48,503 nucleotides of DNA from the NCBI RefSeq assembly GCF_023716925.1, contig NZ_JAMQQG010000027.1, forward strand, positions 1 to 48,503. The letters run 5' to 3'. Source of the DNA: Frankia sp. R82 (GTDB lineage: Bacteria > Actinomycetota > Actinomycetes > Frankiales > Frankiaceae). Shown here piece by piece: positions 15,143-23,611 of the stretch. Each line of letters begins with the position of its first letter. The stretch's first letter is position 1. Both the position numbers and the translations under genes were made by a program. The notes beneath the pieces are model-generated. The model was not told the DNA's origin, did not search any database, and saw only the letters and a program-made list of their open reading frames with translations.

Positions 15143-15249
15143 CATGAGGTCCGGAGATGGGCTGGGACTCGGGCCGCAGGCCAGGTCAGGGCGCCGCGGC
15201 CCGGTGCCAGACGAGGCCGTCGCCGCAGGTCGCTGTGCCCTTAACGCAC

Positions 15250-15287
15250 TTTCGGCGCGTGACCCGGGGTCGGGTCACGCGCCGAAA
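15250..15287 (-). terminator. Strong terminator hairpin after the cold-shock gene
   Basis: Perfect 17-bp arms 15250-15266 (tttcggcgcgtgacccg) and 15271-15287 with a 4-base loop. It lies 23 bases beyond the cold-shock stop and insulates the following ArsR operon promoter. Confidence 0.85.
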
Positions 15288-15309
15288 GGAAGATCAGATG
15301 GTGCGACGG

Positions 15310-15513
15310 TCAGGCGGGGCTCACGTTGTCCGCCTGCGGTCCCTTCTGGCCCTGCACGATCTCGAACTGGACGCTCTGGCCCTCATCCAGGGACTTGTAG
15401 CCGTCGGCCACGATCGAGGAGTAGTGGACGAACACGTCCGGGCCGCCACCGTCGACGGAGATGAATCCGAAGCCCTTCTCCGCGTTGAACCACTTGACGG
15501 TACCCTGCGCCAC
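15310..15513 (-). CDS. cspA: Cold-shock domain protein (CspA family)
   Basis: 67 residues starting at GTG 15513, with AAGGAG eight to nine bases upstream. It is a single OB-fold nucleic-acid-binding domain. RNP1 is KGFGFISV and RNP2 is DVFVHYSSI, in the usual [18 protein letters not shown] context, and the end [13 protein letters not shown] is typical. Members act as RNA/DNA chaperones. About 210 bases lie between it and the LysR gene on the same strand, long enough for the structured 5' leader common in csp genes, though I could not identify one. Confidence 0.97.
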   Translation of the reverse strand: MAQGTVKWFNAEKGFGFISVDGGGPDVFVHYSSIVADGYKSLDEGQSVQFEIVQGQKGPQADNVSPA

Positions 15514-15722
15514 GATGCTTTCTCCTTGCCGCGCTCCCGGTGTGCGTCCTTCGCATACCGGCTTCGCACCAGGCCACGATCCGTTCCGTGCCCTGGTCGT
15601 GCCGTTCTCTGCGTAGGTCACGCACCGAGAAACCAGCAACACCTCAAGCCTACCCCGTGGCAGGTGCGCCGCGCCGGACCAGCGCTTGTCCGCTTCTGGT
15701 CCACTCGCGCCACTGTGCCCCG

Positions 15723-16673
15723 CTATATTCCCCCGAGAGCGGTCGCCACGGCCAGCGCCGCCGGGCCGGGCCGGGCCGTGCTCAGCAGTTCCTGGCGGAA
15801 TGTCACAGCCGCGCCCCCGGCCGCCAGCCCACCGGCGCGTGACCGCATCCGCGCACCGCGGGTCGCCGGCGCCGCGGCGCGGATCGGCACGGCGACCAGC
15901 GACGTCCGCTCCGGTGGCAGCATCCGCGGTGGTAGCAGTGTCAGCCCGTGGCCGGCGGCGACCAGCGCCAGCAGGCCTTGGACATCCGGGCCGTTCATGC
16001 GCAGCCGGGCCCGTAACCGTTGCTCGCTGGTCAGCATGCGCAGCAGGACCAGCTCGCACCCTGCCTCGGGCGCGTCGATCCAGGCGGCGTCGACCAGATC
16101 AGCGAGGCGCACGTCGGGTCGTCCGGCGAGGGGATGGTCGGCGGGCAGGACCACGGCAGGCGGCTCCTCGGCTATCCCCACCGCCCTGATGGGCCCCACC
16201 TCGGGTAGTCGCAGTGGATCGCCGCTGGTGGCGAGTCCGACAGCCACGCCGAGGTCGACGTCGCCGCGGGCGACGGCGGTGGCCACCGCGGCGGTGCCCG
16301 CGACGACCACACGCACCTCAAGGCGGGGAAGGTCGAGTCGGACCTGCCCGAGCATGGTGGCCAGCCGGTCGACGGCGAGCGGATGGACGGCGATGGTCAG
16401 CAGTTCGCGCGGCATGCCTGCGGCCCGGGTGACGTCGGCACGTGCCGCGGACAGACGTAGCAGCAGCGGTGTGGCGTGTTCCAGCAGTCGGGCGCCCGCC
16501 TCGGTCACCGCTACCGAGGGCCGGCGATGCAGCAGGACGACACCGAGGTCGGACTCCAGAGCCGCGATCTGCTGTGACACCGCCGACTGGGTGTAGCCGA
16601 GGGTGCGGGCGGCAGCGGAGAAGGAGCCTGCCGTCACGACTTCGACGAAGGTGCGCAGCTGCTGAGGATCCAC
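15723..16673 (-). CDS. LysR-family transcriptional regulator
   Basis: 316 residues from GTG 16673, which gives the typical LysR N-terminus [19 protein letters not shown]; a longer frame upstream has no ribosome-binding site. The HTH is [28 protein letters not shown], followed by the linker helix and an effector domain ([19 protein letters not shown] onward). No ribosome-binding site precedes the GTG, and a TAATAC -10 ends seven bases before it, so the mRNA is probably leaderless. It is divergent from the amidotransferase-like gene across a palindromic site, a classic LysR arrangement. The effector is unknown. Confidence 0.93.
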   Translation of the reverse strand: MDPQQLRTFVEVVTAGSFSAAARTLGYTQSAVSQQIAALESDLGVVLLHRRPSVAVTEAGARLLEHATPLLLRLSAARADVTRAAGMPRELLTIAVHPLAVDRLATMLGQVRLDLPRLEVRVVVAGTAAVATAVARGDVDLGVAVGLATSGDPLRLPEVGPIRAVGIAEEPPAVVLPADHPLAGRPDVRLADLVDAAWIDAPEAGCELVLLRMLTSEQRLRARLRMNGPDVQGLLALVAAGHGLTLLPPRMLPPERTSLVAVPIRAAAPATRGARMRSRAGGLAAGGAAVTFRQELLSTARPGPAALAVATALGGI

Positions 16674-16676
16674 ATC

Positions 16677-16691
16677 ATCAGTATTACTGAT
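16677..16691. promoter_or_regulatory. Perfect 15-bp palindrome in the LysR/amidotransferase divergent promoter
   Basis: The sequence atcagtattactgat is a perfect inverted repeat around 16684. It contains a -10-like TAATAC for the leaderless LysR transcript on the minus strand and TATTAC on the plus strand. It is a candidate LysR-binding site for both genes. Confidence 0.6.
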
Positions 16692-16696
16692 TGCGA

Positions 16697-17698
16697 ATGC
16701 TGGAATTATCGTTGGATCTGATGTCCGATGACCCGGACCATCAGGGCATGCCGCTGTCTTCATCGCCCGCCGCTGAGCCCGTCATCTCCGCCGGGAAGTC
16801 CGCCACCCCGCCTCGAACCGCCGCGCCCTACGCACGGGTGGCACTGGTCGGGGACCGCAGCGCCGAGGTCGCCGCACATGCCCGCATCCCGGAGCTGCTC
16901 GAGGCGCTGCGCCTGCGGGATGGCCTGCCGCTGGACGCCTACTGGATCCCGACCGACGAGATTTTCCCCGCCGCACCGGGCGGACCTGCGGCAGGCCACG
17001 GCCCGGCTGACCCGGCTGTGTCCGCCGTAGCCGTGTCCGACCCGGCCGGGTCCGCCGGATTCCTGGCCGGATTCGACGGCATCTGGCTGGTGCCGGGCAG
17101 TCCGTACGCCAGCGAGGCGGGTGCGCTCGCGGCGGTCCGGATCGCCCGTGAGCAGGGCATCCCGCTGCTCGGAACCTGCGGTGGGCTGCAGCATGTGGCC
17201 CTGGAGTTCGCCCGGTCGGTGTGCGGTCGCCCGGATGCGGCCCACGCCGAGAACGATCCGGGCGCCCCCGAACCCCTGATCGTCCCGATCGAATGTGCAC
17301 TGGACGGTCACGAGGGCGTTGTCCTGGTCACCCCGAACTCGCTCGCCGAACGGCTGATCGGCGCGGACCGCACCGTTGGGCGTTACTACTGTTCCTACGG
17401 CATCAACCCGTCCGAGGCCGGCCTGCTGCTGGCGCACGGGCTGCGCTTCAGCGGGGTCGACGAGACCGGCGAGGTGCGGGTGCTGGAACTCCCCGATCAT
17501 CCGTTCTTCCTGGCCACGCTGTTTCAGCCGGAACTCGGTTCGGATGCGGGACGGGTGCATCCGGTCATCCGCGGCTTCGCCGAGGCTGCGGTCGCCCGCG
17601 CGGCCGCCCAGCGGGTGACTGCTCGCGGTGTCCTCACCCACCAGGGCCCGGATCGGCCTGGCACGCAGGGCGGCGGGTCCGTGGCGCTCACCGCCTGA
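16697..17698 (+). CDS. Class I glutamine amidotransferase-like protein (CTP synthase C-terminal-related)
   Basis: 333 residues from ATG 16697; ATGs at 16721 and 16748 are alternatives, and none has a good ribosome-binding site. The fold resembles the glutaminase domain of CTP synthase: VALVGDRSAEVAAHARIPELLEAL, FDGIWLVPGSPYASEAGALAAVRIAREQGIPLLGTCGGLQHVALEF with the nucleophile-type Cys in GTCGG, and HPFFLATLFQPELGS near the end. In active glutaminases the last motif is FHPE; here the His is Gln. This matches the family named CTP synthase C-terminal region-related (seleno)protein, whose function is unknown. The LysR regulator is divergent. Confidence 0.85.
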   Translation: MLELSLDLMSDDPDHQGMPLSSSPAAEPVISAGKSATPPRTAAPYARVALVGDRSAEVAAHARIPELLEALRLRDGLPLDAYWIPTDEIFPAAPGGPAAGHGPADPAVSAVAVSDPAGSAGFLAGFDGIWLVPGSPYASEAGALAAVRIAREQGIPLLGTCGGLQHVALEFARSVCGRPDAAHAENDPGAPEPLIVPIECALDGHEGVVLVTPNSLAERLIGADRTVGRYYCSYGINPSEAGLLLAHGLRFSGVDETGEVRVLELPDHPFFLATLFQPELGSDAGRVHPVIRGFAEAAVARAAAQRVTARGVLTHQGPDRPGTQGGGSVALTA

Positions 17699-17854
17699 GC
17701 CCGGCGTGCCTGCCTGTGCCCGCCGTGTTCCGCCGCGGGACGACGCGGCGCCTCGCGTCCGGCATCGATCCGGCCACCTGGCTCGGAGGTGTGTTAGTCG
17801 AACGGGGACGGGGATGAGCGCCATGTCTGCAACTCGCGATGAACGGGAGGAAGC

Positions 17855-18625
17855 ATGGCGAGCACGGTCCAGGAAACGATCGAGGTCCACGTCCCGATTC
17901 GCACCGCCTACAACCAGTGGACCCAGTTCGAGTCCTTCCCGAACTTCATGGACGGGGTCGAGTCGATCGCGCAGCTCGACGACACCCACACCCATTGGAA
18001 GATCAAGGTCGCGGGCCAGGAGCGCGAGTTCGACGCGACCATCACCGAGCAGCTCCCCGACGAGCGGGTGGCCTGGAAGAGCACCGGCGGCACGCAGCAT
18101 GCCGGCGTCGTGACCTTCCACCGGCTCACCGACGACGACACCCGGGTGACAGTGCAGCTGGACTGGCAGCCCGACGGCTTCGCCGAGAAGGCGGGCGCGG
18201 TCCTCGGCGCTGACGACCGCAAGGTCAAGGCAGACCTGCGCCGGTTCAAGTCGTTCATCGAGGAGCGCCAGTCCGAGACCGGTGCCTGGCGCGGCGAGGT
18301 CCCGCGGCCGGACGCCGCCGGTACGCATCAGGCTGGTGCAGCTGGCGGGTACGAGGCCGGCAACGCAGACCGTGGTTACTCCGACCGGGCCGGGGATGCG
18401 AGCTATGGCGACCCCGTGGGCGGAGCGGGCTACGCCGACCCGACGGGCGGCGCCGGCTCCGACTCCGGCTACAACAACCCGGCCGGCGGCTCGGGTGCCG
18501 GCTATGGCGACACCCCGGCGAGTGGTCCGAGGTATGGCACCGGCGGCCCCGCCGGTGGCACGGACTACGGCACGCCTGGCCCGAGCGGGCAGGCCACGCC
18601 GGGTAGCCCGGCCGGCGGGTGGTGA
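17855..18625 (+). CDS. SRPBCC (polyketide cyclase/dehydrase-like) protein with Gly/Tyr-rich tail
   Basis: 256 residues from ATG 17855, preceded by GGGAGGAAGC. Residues 1-145 are a complete SRPBCC domain of the coenzyme Q-binding/cyclase type: VQETIEVHVPIRTAYNQWTQF, ESFPNFMDGVESI, HWKIKVAGQEREFDATITEQ, VAWKSTGGTQHAGVVTF, and the last helix DRKVKADLRRFKSFIEERQ. Residues ~150-256 are low complexity, rich in Gly, Tyr, Asp, Pro and Ser with repeated GYGD/GGAGYAD-like units, likely disordered. The gene stands alone and ends in a very strong terminator. No catalytic residue set is evident. Confidence 0.85.
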   Translation: MASTVQETIEVHVPIRTAYNQWTQFESFPNFMDGVESIAQLDDTHTHWKIKVAGQEREFDATITEQLPDERVAWKSTGGTQHAGVVTFHRLTDDDTRVTVQLDWQPDGFAEKAGAVLGADDRKVKADLRRFKSFIEERQSETGAWRGEVPRPDAAGTHQAGAAGGYEAGNADRGYSDRAGDASYGDPVGGAGYADPTGGAGSDSGYNNPAGGSGAGYGDTPASGPRYGTGGPAGGTDYGTPGPSGQATPGSPAGGW

Positions 18626-18651
18626 ACTGACGCCCAGTGGCGGATTGATTC

Positions 18652-18692
18652 CGAGGGCGCGGCAGGACGGTGACCGTCCTGCCGCGCCCTCG
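18652..18692 (+). terminator. Perfect 20-bp hairpin terminator
   Basis: Arms 18652-18671 and 18673-18692 are perfectly complementary around a single central base (effective loop of a few bases). It lies 26 bases after the SRPBCC stop and is followed by ctcttt. Confidence 0.9.
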
Positions 18693-18899
18693 CTCTTTGC
18701 TGCCGTCAGCAGCGCCCCCACCGCCAGCGCCCCCCACCGCCAGTGGCCCACCGCCATGGGCGTCGCTCCTGCGACGGCGGACGATGACGTGGTTTCGCCG
18801 GGCCTGGTCCGCGTACCCTCCAACTGGGCGAGCCAGCGGCGGGCGGCGACCGCCGTGGGAGGCTGTCGAGGCGTCGAGGCACGAGGAGGAAGGGCATCC

Positions 18900-19952
18900 A
18901 TGCGCGAGCTGCGGACGTTGCCCAAAGGCCACCTGCATCTGCACTTCGAACTTGGCATGCGTCCGTCCACGCTGGCGGACCTGGCCACGGCCGCCGGGCT
19001 GCCCACGCCGCGGACCTCCGGCTTCGCCGAGTTCGGCGGCTTCAGCGAGGTGATCGGCGGGATTCTGCCGCTGTTTCGCAGCCCGGCGGACTTCGAGCGG
19101 CTCGTTGACGAGATGGTCAGCGATGCCGCGGCCGAGGGCATCGTCTACCTTGAGCCGAGTTTCTGGCCCTACGCGCATGCCGAGGCGTTCCGCAGCGCCG
19201 ACGAGGCCTGGGAGACCGTCCTGGCCCGTTCGGAGCAGGCCGGTGCGCGGCACGGGGTCACCGTCCGCTGGATGGCCGCGGTTGACCGGGTGTTCGACAG
19301 TCCCGAGCGGGCGGTGGAGGTGGCCCGTACGGCCGTGCGCTATGCCGATCGCGGTGTCGTCGCCCTCGGTCTGCACAACGACGAGTTCGGCTGGCCGCCC
19401 GAGCCGTTCGAGGCGGCGTTCCGGCTGGCCGCCGACGCCGGGTTGCTCTCGACGCCGCATGCCGGCGAGCTCGACGGGCCGGCCTCCGTGCGCGGCGCGA
19501 TCACGACCCTTGCCGCCCACCGCCTCCAGCACGGCATCCGGGCGATCGAGGACCCGGCGCTCGTCGACGAACTGCGGGAACGCGGCATCTGCCTGGACGT
19601 CTGTCCGACCTCCAACCTGCTGCTGTCGGTCGTCCCCTCGCTCGCCGAGCATCCGCTGCCGGCCCTGCTGCGCGCCGGCGTGCGTTGTTCGATCAACGCC
19701 GACGACCCGCTGCTGTTCGGCCCCAGCTGCCTTGAGGAATACGAGCTGTGCCGGCGTGAGCTGGGCCTGACAGACGACGAGCTGGCCGAATGCGCTCGTA
19801 GCTCGGTGCGTTCCGGCGCCGCTCCCGCCGCGGTGCGTGATGCTGCGCTCGCCGGCATCGATGCCTGGCTCGCCGCGCCCGCAGAGGTCCCCGCGCAGGC
19901 CGCCGGCCCGGAGTCCACCTCGACACCGGCGTCCGGCCCGGCCGTCGCCTAG
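18900..19952 (+). CDS. Adenosine deaminase-family metallohydrolase
   Basis: 350 residues from ATG 18900, preceded by GAGGAGGAAGGG. The TIM-barrel deaminase signatures are present: the zinc ligands His11 and His13 in LPKGHLHLHFELGMRPSTL, STPHAGE (zinc His and catalytic Glu), HGIRAIEDPALVDEL (catalytic His), and SINADDPLLFG (Asp pair). It would deaminate adenosine or a related purine. Family members usually read HFTGSMRP after the zinc motif; here it is HFELGMRP, so the ribose-contact loop differs and the substrate may not be adenosine. The glycerate kinase start is only 16 bases after its stop, so they may be co-transcribed. Confidence 0.88.
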   Translation: MRELRTLPKGHLHLHFELGMRPSTLADLATAAGLPTPRTSGFAEFGGFSEVIGGILPLFRSPADFERLVDEMVSDAAAEGIVYLEPSFWPYAHAEAFRSADEAWETVLARSEQAGARHGVTVRWMAAVDRVFDSPERAVEVARTAVRYADRGVVALGLHNDEFGWPPEPFEAAFRLAADAGLLSTPHAGELDGPASVRGAITTLAAHRLQHGIRAIEDPALVDELRERGICLDVCPTSNLLLSVVPSLAEHPLPALLRAGVRCSINADDPLLFGPSCLEEYELCRRELGLTDDELAECARSSVRSGAAPAAVRDAALAGIDAWLAAPAEVPAQAAGPESTSTPASGPAVA

Positions 19953-19967
19953 GCGCGGGCCCCGACC

Positions 19968-21125
19968 GTGGTCCGGCCATCGCGTGGGCAGTCCGCTCGC
20001 CGGCCGTGGCGGGTGGTGATCGCGCCGGATTCGTTCAAGGGATCCGCGAGCGCCACGCAGGTGGCGGCCTCGCTGGCGCAGGGATGGCACTCGCGGCGAC
20101 CGCAGGATGAGATCGTCTCCGTGCCGATCGCCGACGGTGGCGAGGGCACGCTGGATGTCTTCGCGGCGACCGTACCCGGGGCGCGGCGACGACCGGTGCG
20201 GGTCACTGGCCCGGACGGGCGACCTCGGGACGGCGAGTGGCTGGCCCTGCCGGGCCAGGTGGCGGTGGTCGAACTCGCCGGGGTGAGTGGCCTGCCGCTG
20301 ATGCGCACCCCGGATCCGCTCGGCGCGCACACTCTCGGCGTCGGGCAGGCCCTGGCGGCGGCGCTGCGCGACGGGGCCAGACAGGTTCTGGTCACGTTGG
20401 GCGGGTCGGCCTCCACCGACGGGGGCACCGCGGCGCTGACCGCACTCGGCGCCCGCTTCGCCGATGTGAACGGCGTGGTGCTGCCTCTCGGCGGGGGGTC
20501 TCTGATCACCCTGGGTCAGGTCGACCTCGCCCGGCTGCTCCCCCCGCCGCCCGGGGGAGTGCGCTGCCTGGTCGACGTCGATGCCCCCCTGCTGGGGGAC
20601 GCCGGCGCCGCGGCGGTCTTCGGTCCGCAGAAGGGCGCGACCCCGGCCGACGTCGGCCACCTGACCGCGGGACTCGCCCGGCTCGCCGGCCTGCTCGGCG
20701 GTGATCCGGCGGCGCCGGGTGCGGGAGCCGCCGGTGGGACCGCCTACGGGCTCGCCGCGGCCTGGGGCGCCGACCTGGTCTCGGGCGTGCAGACGATCAT
20801 CGAGGTGGCTGGGTTGCCCGATGCACTGACCGGCTCGGACTGGCTGGTCACCGGGGAGGGTCGGTTCGACCGGACGTCCCTGGGTGGGAAGGTCGTCGGG
20901 GGTGTGCTGGGGCTCGCCCGGCAGCAGGCGGTACCGGTGCTGGTCGCCGCGGGTCAGCTCGACGCCCCCTGGCCGGAGGGCGTCGCCGGTGCGGTCGCGC
21001 TGGCCCGTCTCGCGGGTGGGATCCCGGCGGCTCTGGCCGATCCGCACCGATGGCTGCACGCTGCCGGCGCGGAACTGGCCGATCGCGCCGAACAGGTCGG
21101 GCGCGCGGAGAGAGCCGACACCTGA
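19968..21125 (+). CDS. Glycerate kinase (GlxK/GarK family)
   Basis: 385 residues from GTG 19968. Family landmarks are VVIAPDSFKGSASATQVAASLAQGW, VPIADGGEGTLDVF, VELAGVSGLPL, VTLGGSASTDGGTAALTALGARF, VFGPQKGATP and LVTGEGRFDRTSLGGKVVGGV. The enzyme phosphorylates D-glycerate to 2- or 3-phosphoglycerate in glyoxylate and serine metabolism. The N-terminal 14 residues precede the conserved core. It is 16 bases after the deaminase gene on the same strand. Confidence 0.92.
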   Translation: MVRPSRGQSARRPWRVVIAPDSFKGSASATQVAASLAQGWHSRRPQDEIVSVPIADGGEGTLDVFAATVPGARRRPVRVTGPDGRPRDGEWLALPGQVAVVELAGVSGLPLMRTPDPLGAHTLGVGQALAAALRDGARQVLVTLGGSASTDGGTAALTALGARFADVNGVVLPLGGGSLITLGQVDLARLLPPPPGGVRCLVDVDAPLLGDAGAAAVFGPQKGATPADVGHLTAGLARLAGLLGGDPAAPGAGAAGGTAYGLAAAWGADLVSGVQTIIEVAGLPDALTGSDWLVTGEGRFDRTSLGGKVVGGVLGLARQQAVPVLVAAGQLDAPWPEGVAGAVALARLAGGIPAALADPHRWLHAAGAELADRAEQVGRAERADT

Positions 21126-21192
21126 GCCCGTCGTTCGGCCCGTCCGGTGCCGGCAGGACCTGCCGAGGGCTGGTACCCCGGCTGGTGACTGG

Positions 21193-21990
21193 TCAGATGG
21201 TGCGGTTGAGGCCGGTGAGGATCCAGCCGAGCTTGCGCCAGGTGGTGGATCCGCAGATGCCGTCATCGGGAATGCGGCCGAACCACGGCGAGGCGTACCG
21301 CTGCAGGGAGGCCACTCGGGCGGTGGTACGTGGCCCGTAGGTGCCATCGGGGGTGAGCCGGTTGGGATCGCCGGTCGGGGCCTCGTGGCCGAAGACGATG
21401 TTCAGGGCGTTCTGGAGTTCGGTGACGTCCGGACCGGTCGAGCCCTCCCGCACAGTGGGGCGACCGGCATAGCGGTCGCGCGGGTCGGCGGCGAAGGTTC
21501 GTTGGCTGGTGGCCAGGGAAAGGATGTCGCCGCGGCGGTTCGCGCGAATGTCGCCGGGGCAGTCGTGGCCGCCCCAGGAGGCTCCGCCCATCCGATGGGT
21601 GCCGATACCGTAGCCGTTCGGAGAGTCGGTGATCTCCGCCTTCCAGCCGAACTCCTGCATTCCCCAACGGAAGAGTTCCGCCAACCGGGTGACCTGGATC
21701 GGGGTGTAGTCCTCGGCGGGGTATCCCTCGCATTCGCAGGAGATCCAGTACGGATTTCCGGCCGCCTGCGCCCAGGCTCGTTGGTCACATGGCACGTACT
21801 GCTCGAGTTCTCCGGTGCGAGACAGCCAGAGATGGGAGCTGACCTGGCTGGCCGAGTTGTCGAACCAGCCGAACAACGAACCGGTCCCGACCTGGACGTG
21901 GGGGATGAGGCCACGGGTGGGCTGGACCATCGGACCGGAGGTGTTGCGCACCGGCCGGTATCGGGCCGGGGGATACAGGGTCGCCGCCAT
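21193..21990 (-). CDS. N-acetylmuramoyl-L-alanine amidase with peptidoglycan-binding domain
   Basis: 265 residues. The N-terminal ~150 residues are an amidase_2/PGRP-type domain. In it VSSHLWLSRTGELEQYVPCDQRAWAQAAGN, an internal GIGTHRMGG and GHDCPGDIRANR supply the zinc ligand and core positions. The C-terminal ~80 residues (VREGSTGPDVTELQNALNIVFG ... RLTPDGTYGPRTTARVASLQRY) form a peptidoglycan-binding_1 domain. No signal peptide or transmembrane segment is visible, so the enzyme looks like a phage-type endolysin or needs a non-classical export route. No other phage genes are nearby. Confidence 0.88.
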   Translation of the reverse strand: MAATLYPPARYRPVRNTSGPMVQPTRGLIPHVQVGTGSLFGWFDNSASQVSSHLWLSRTGELEQYVPCDQRAWAQAAGNPYWISCECEGYPAEDYTPIQVTRLAELFRWGMQEFGWKAEITDSPNGYGIGTHRMGGASWGGHDCPGDIRANRRGDILSLATSQRTFAADPRDRYAGRPTVREGSTGPDVTELQNALNIVFGHEAPTGDPNRLTPDGTYGPRTTARVASLQRYASPWFGRIPDDGICGSTTWRKLGWILTGLNRTI

Positions 21991-22333
21991 CGTCAGCGGC
22001 CCTTTCGCGCGCGGACGTCGTCACGCCGGGTTGTCAGCCAGAAACTCACGATGCCGGTTGCTTCCTCTTCGTACGGATGTGGTCGCATCGGCCGATGCCG
22101 TCCCGTTTCTATCTGGTTCGCCGTGCCGCCCGGGATACCCGGGGTCCGTAGTTGTCATTCCGTATCCGTCCAGATTCACAGCGAGACGTTCGGCCTGGGC
22201 CGACTGGAGGACGGATCCGTTCGGACTGGATCGGTGGATCTGGGGCAGGATGCCCGGATCGTGTGGTGGGGGAAACCTGTCCGTGGTGCGAACGTGGACC
22301 GCGGCCCGGCCGGGTCGCCTACACTGCCGCCCT
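21991..22333. other. Divergent intergenic region
   Basis: No gene is seen. The middle (about 22040-22200) has clearly lower GC than the flanking genes. It must hold the promoter of the amidase on the minus strand and that of the GNAT gene on the plus strand. A TACACT -10 at 22320-22325 ends eight bases before the GTG of the GNAT gene, suggesting a leaderless transcript. Confidence 0.5.
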
Positions 22334-23611
22334 GTGCCCGGTAAGCGACCCACCAGCAGGACCGCCGGAATACCGGACGCCCTCCGGTCGGGGGTGGTCA
22401 TCGTCGCGGGAACGCCGCCGAGGACGGTGCTGGATCTGCGCGCGGCCGTGTTCGTCGACGAGCAGGGAGTTCCGGCCGAACTCGAGCAGGACGGTCGTGA
22501 CGCCGGTGCCGACCATGCCGTCCTGTTCGACGTCGCCGGACGGGCCCTGGCCACCGGTCGGTTGCTGGATCCGGGCCCGCGCAGTCCTGGCGCGCAGCCG
22601 GTGGGAGTCATCGGACGCGTGGCTGTCGACGCGGGTTGGCGTGGCCGAGGTCTGGGCCTCACCATCACCGAGGCGTTGACGGAGCGCGCCCGTGAGCGCG
22701 GTCTGCCCGCGGTGGAACTGCACGCCCAGCTCCAGGTCGCCGACTTCTATGTCCGGCAGGGCTATCGGGTCATCGCCGAACCCGATGTCGAGGCCGGTAT
22801 CGAACACGTGTGGATGCGCCGCGACCTTGCCCCCGGGCTGCGGGAGGCCCGGGCCACGGATGTCGCCGCACTCCGCGCACTGATCGGAACAGACCTGCCG
22901 TCGACGATGGGCACCGCCCATGCGGTGGCACCCGGTGGGTTGCCCCGAACGGATCCCGTCGGGCTGCCCCGGGTGGCGACACCCGGGGGAGCGCCCCACG
23001 TGATGTGGGTGGTCCCGGGAGAGGCGGACGATCCCGACCCGGCCCGACGTCTGCTGGCCTGTGTGGCGGTGCGACTGTGCCCCGGCGGGGAGCGGTCCGA
23101 CGCGGACTGGCCGGGTGCGGGCGTGGAAGCAGACGGGCCTGACGGGGGCGAGTACGGGCGCGGTGCGGGCAGGAAGGCGACGAGTCCAGCGGGGCCGCAG
23201 CCGACGCTGGTGGCCGAGGTGACAAGCCTGTGGGTGGCCCGACCGGCACGCCGGTCGGGCCTTGGAACGACTCTGGTCCGACGGTGCGAGCGAGCCGTCC
23301 GGCACTGGCGCAGCGTCCAGATCGCCGAGTCCGCTCCGGCTGTTTCCCAGGTCCCGCAGGGTGAGCCGACACAGGCGACACTGCCGACGCAGCCGGCGCC
23401 GACAGCGCAGGTGGTGCTGTGGTGCGACCTGCGGTTCGCCGACGCGCACCGGCTCTGGCGACGGTTGGGGTATGTCCCCACCGGCCGGTCCCGACCTCGG
23501 CCGGCGGCTGCCACGGCGGCGGAGCACGCCTCGACGTCGGCCGGGACGGACTCCACGGCGACCGAGATCGAGTTTCGCCGGTCGCTGCCGCACCGGATCC
23601 CCGGCCGGTAG
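22334..23611 (+). CDS. Tandem GNAT acetyltransferase
   Basis: 425 residues from GTG 22334. The first GNAT domain (about 15-155) is complete: VLDLRAAVFVDEQGVPAELEQDGRDAGADHAV, then the acetyl-CoA-binding segment VIGRVAVDAGWRGRGLGLTI, then QVADFYVRQGYRVIAEPDVEAGIEHVWMRR. It resembles the ElaA type. A second domain follows (about 160-425): LREARATDVAALRAL, EVTSLWVARPARRSGLGTTLVRRCERAVRHW and FADAHRLWRRLGYVPTGRSR. It is interrupted by Pro/Gly-rich insertions. The substrate is unknown. A GTG start without a ribosome-binding site and the nearby -10 suggest leaderless translation. Confidence 0.82.
   Translation: MPGKRPTSRTAGIPDALRSGVVIVAGTPPRTVLDLRAAVFVDEQGVPAELEQDGRDAGADHAVLFDVAGRALATGRLLDPGPRSPGAQPVGVIGRVAVDAGWRGRGLGLTITEALTERARERGLPAVELHAQLQVADFYVRQGYRVIAEPDVEAGIEHVWMRRDLAPGLREARATDVAALRALIGTDLPSTMGTAHAVAPGGLPRTDPVGLPRVATPGGAPHVMWVVPGEADDPDPARRLLACVAVRLCPGGERSDADWPGAGVEADGPDGGEYGRGAGRKATSPAGPQPTLVAEVTSLWVARPARRSGLGTTLVRRCERAVRHWRSVQIAESAPAVSQVPQGEPTQATLPTQPAPTAQVVLWCDLRFADAHRLWRRLGYVPTGRSRPRPAAATAAEHASTSAGTDSTATEIEFRRSLPHRIPGR

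Noticed and set aside
18255-21347. A very long open frame (about 1030 codons) on the minus strand opposite the deaminase and glycerate kinase genes
   Set aside because: The plus strand carries two recognised enzymes over the same bases; high GC makes antisense frames long, and the antisense product is Arg/Gly/Pro-rich without any family signature.
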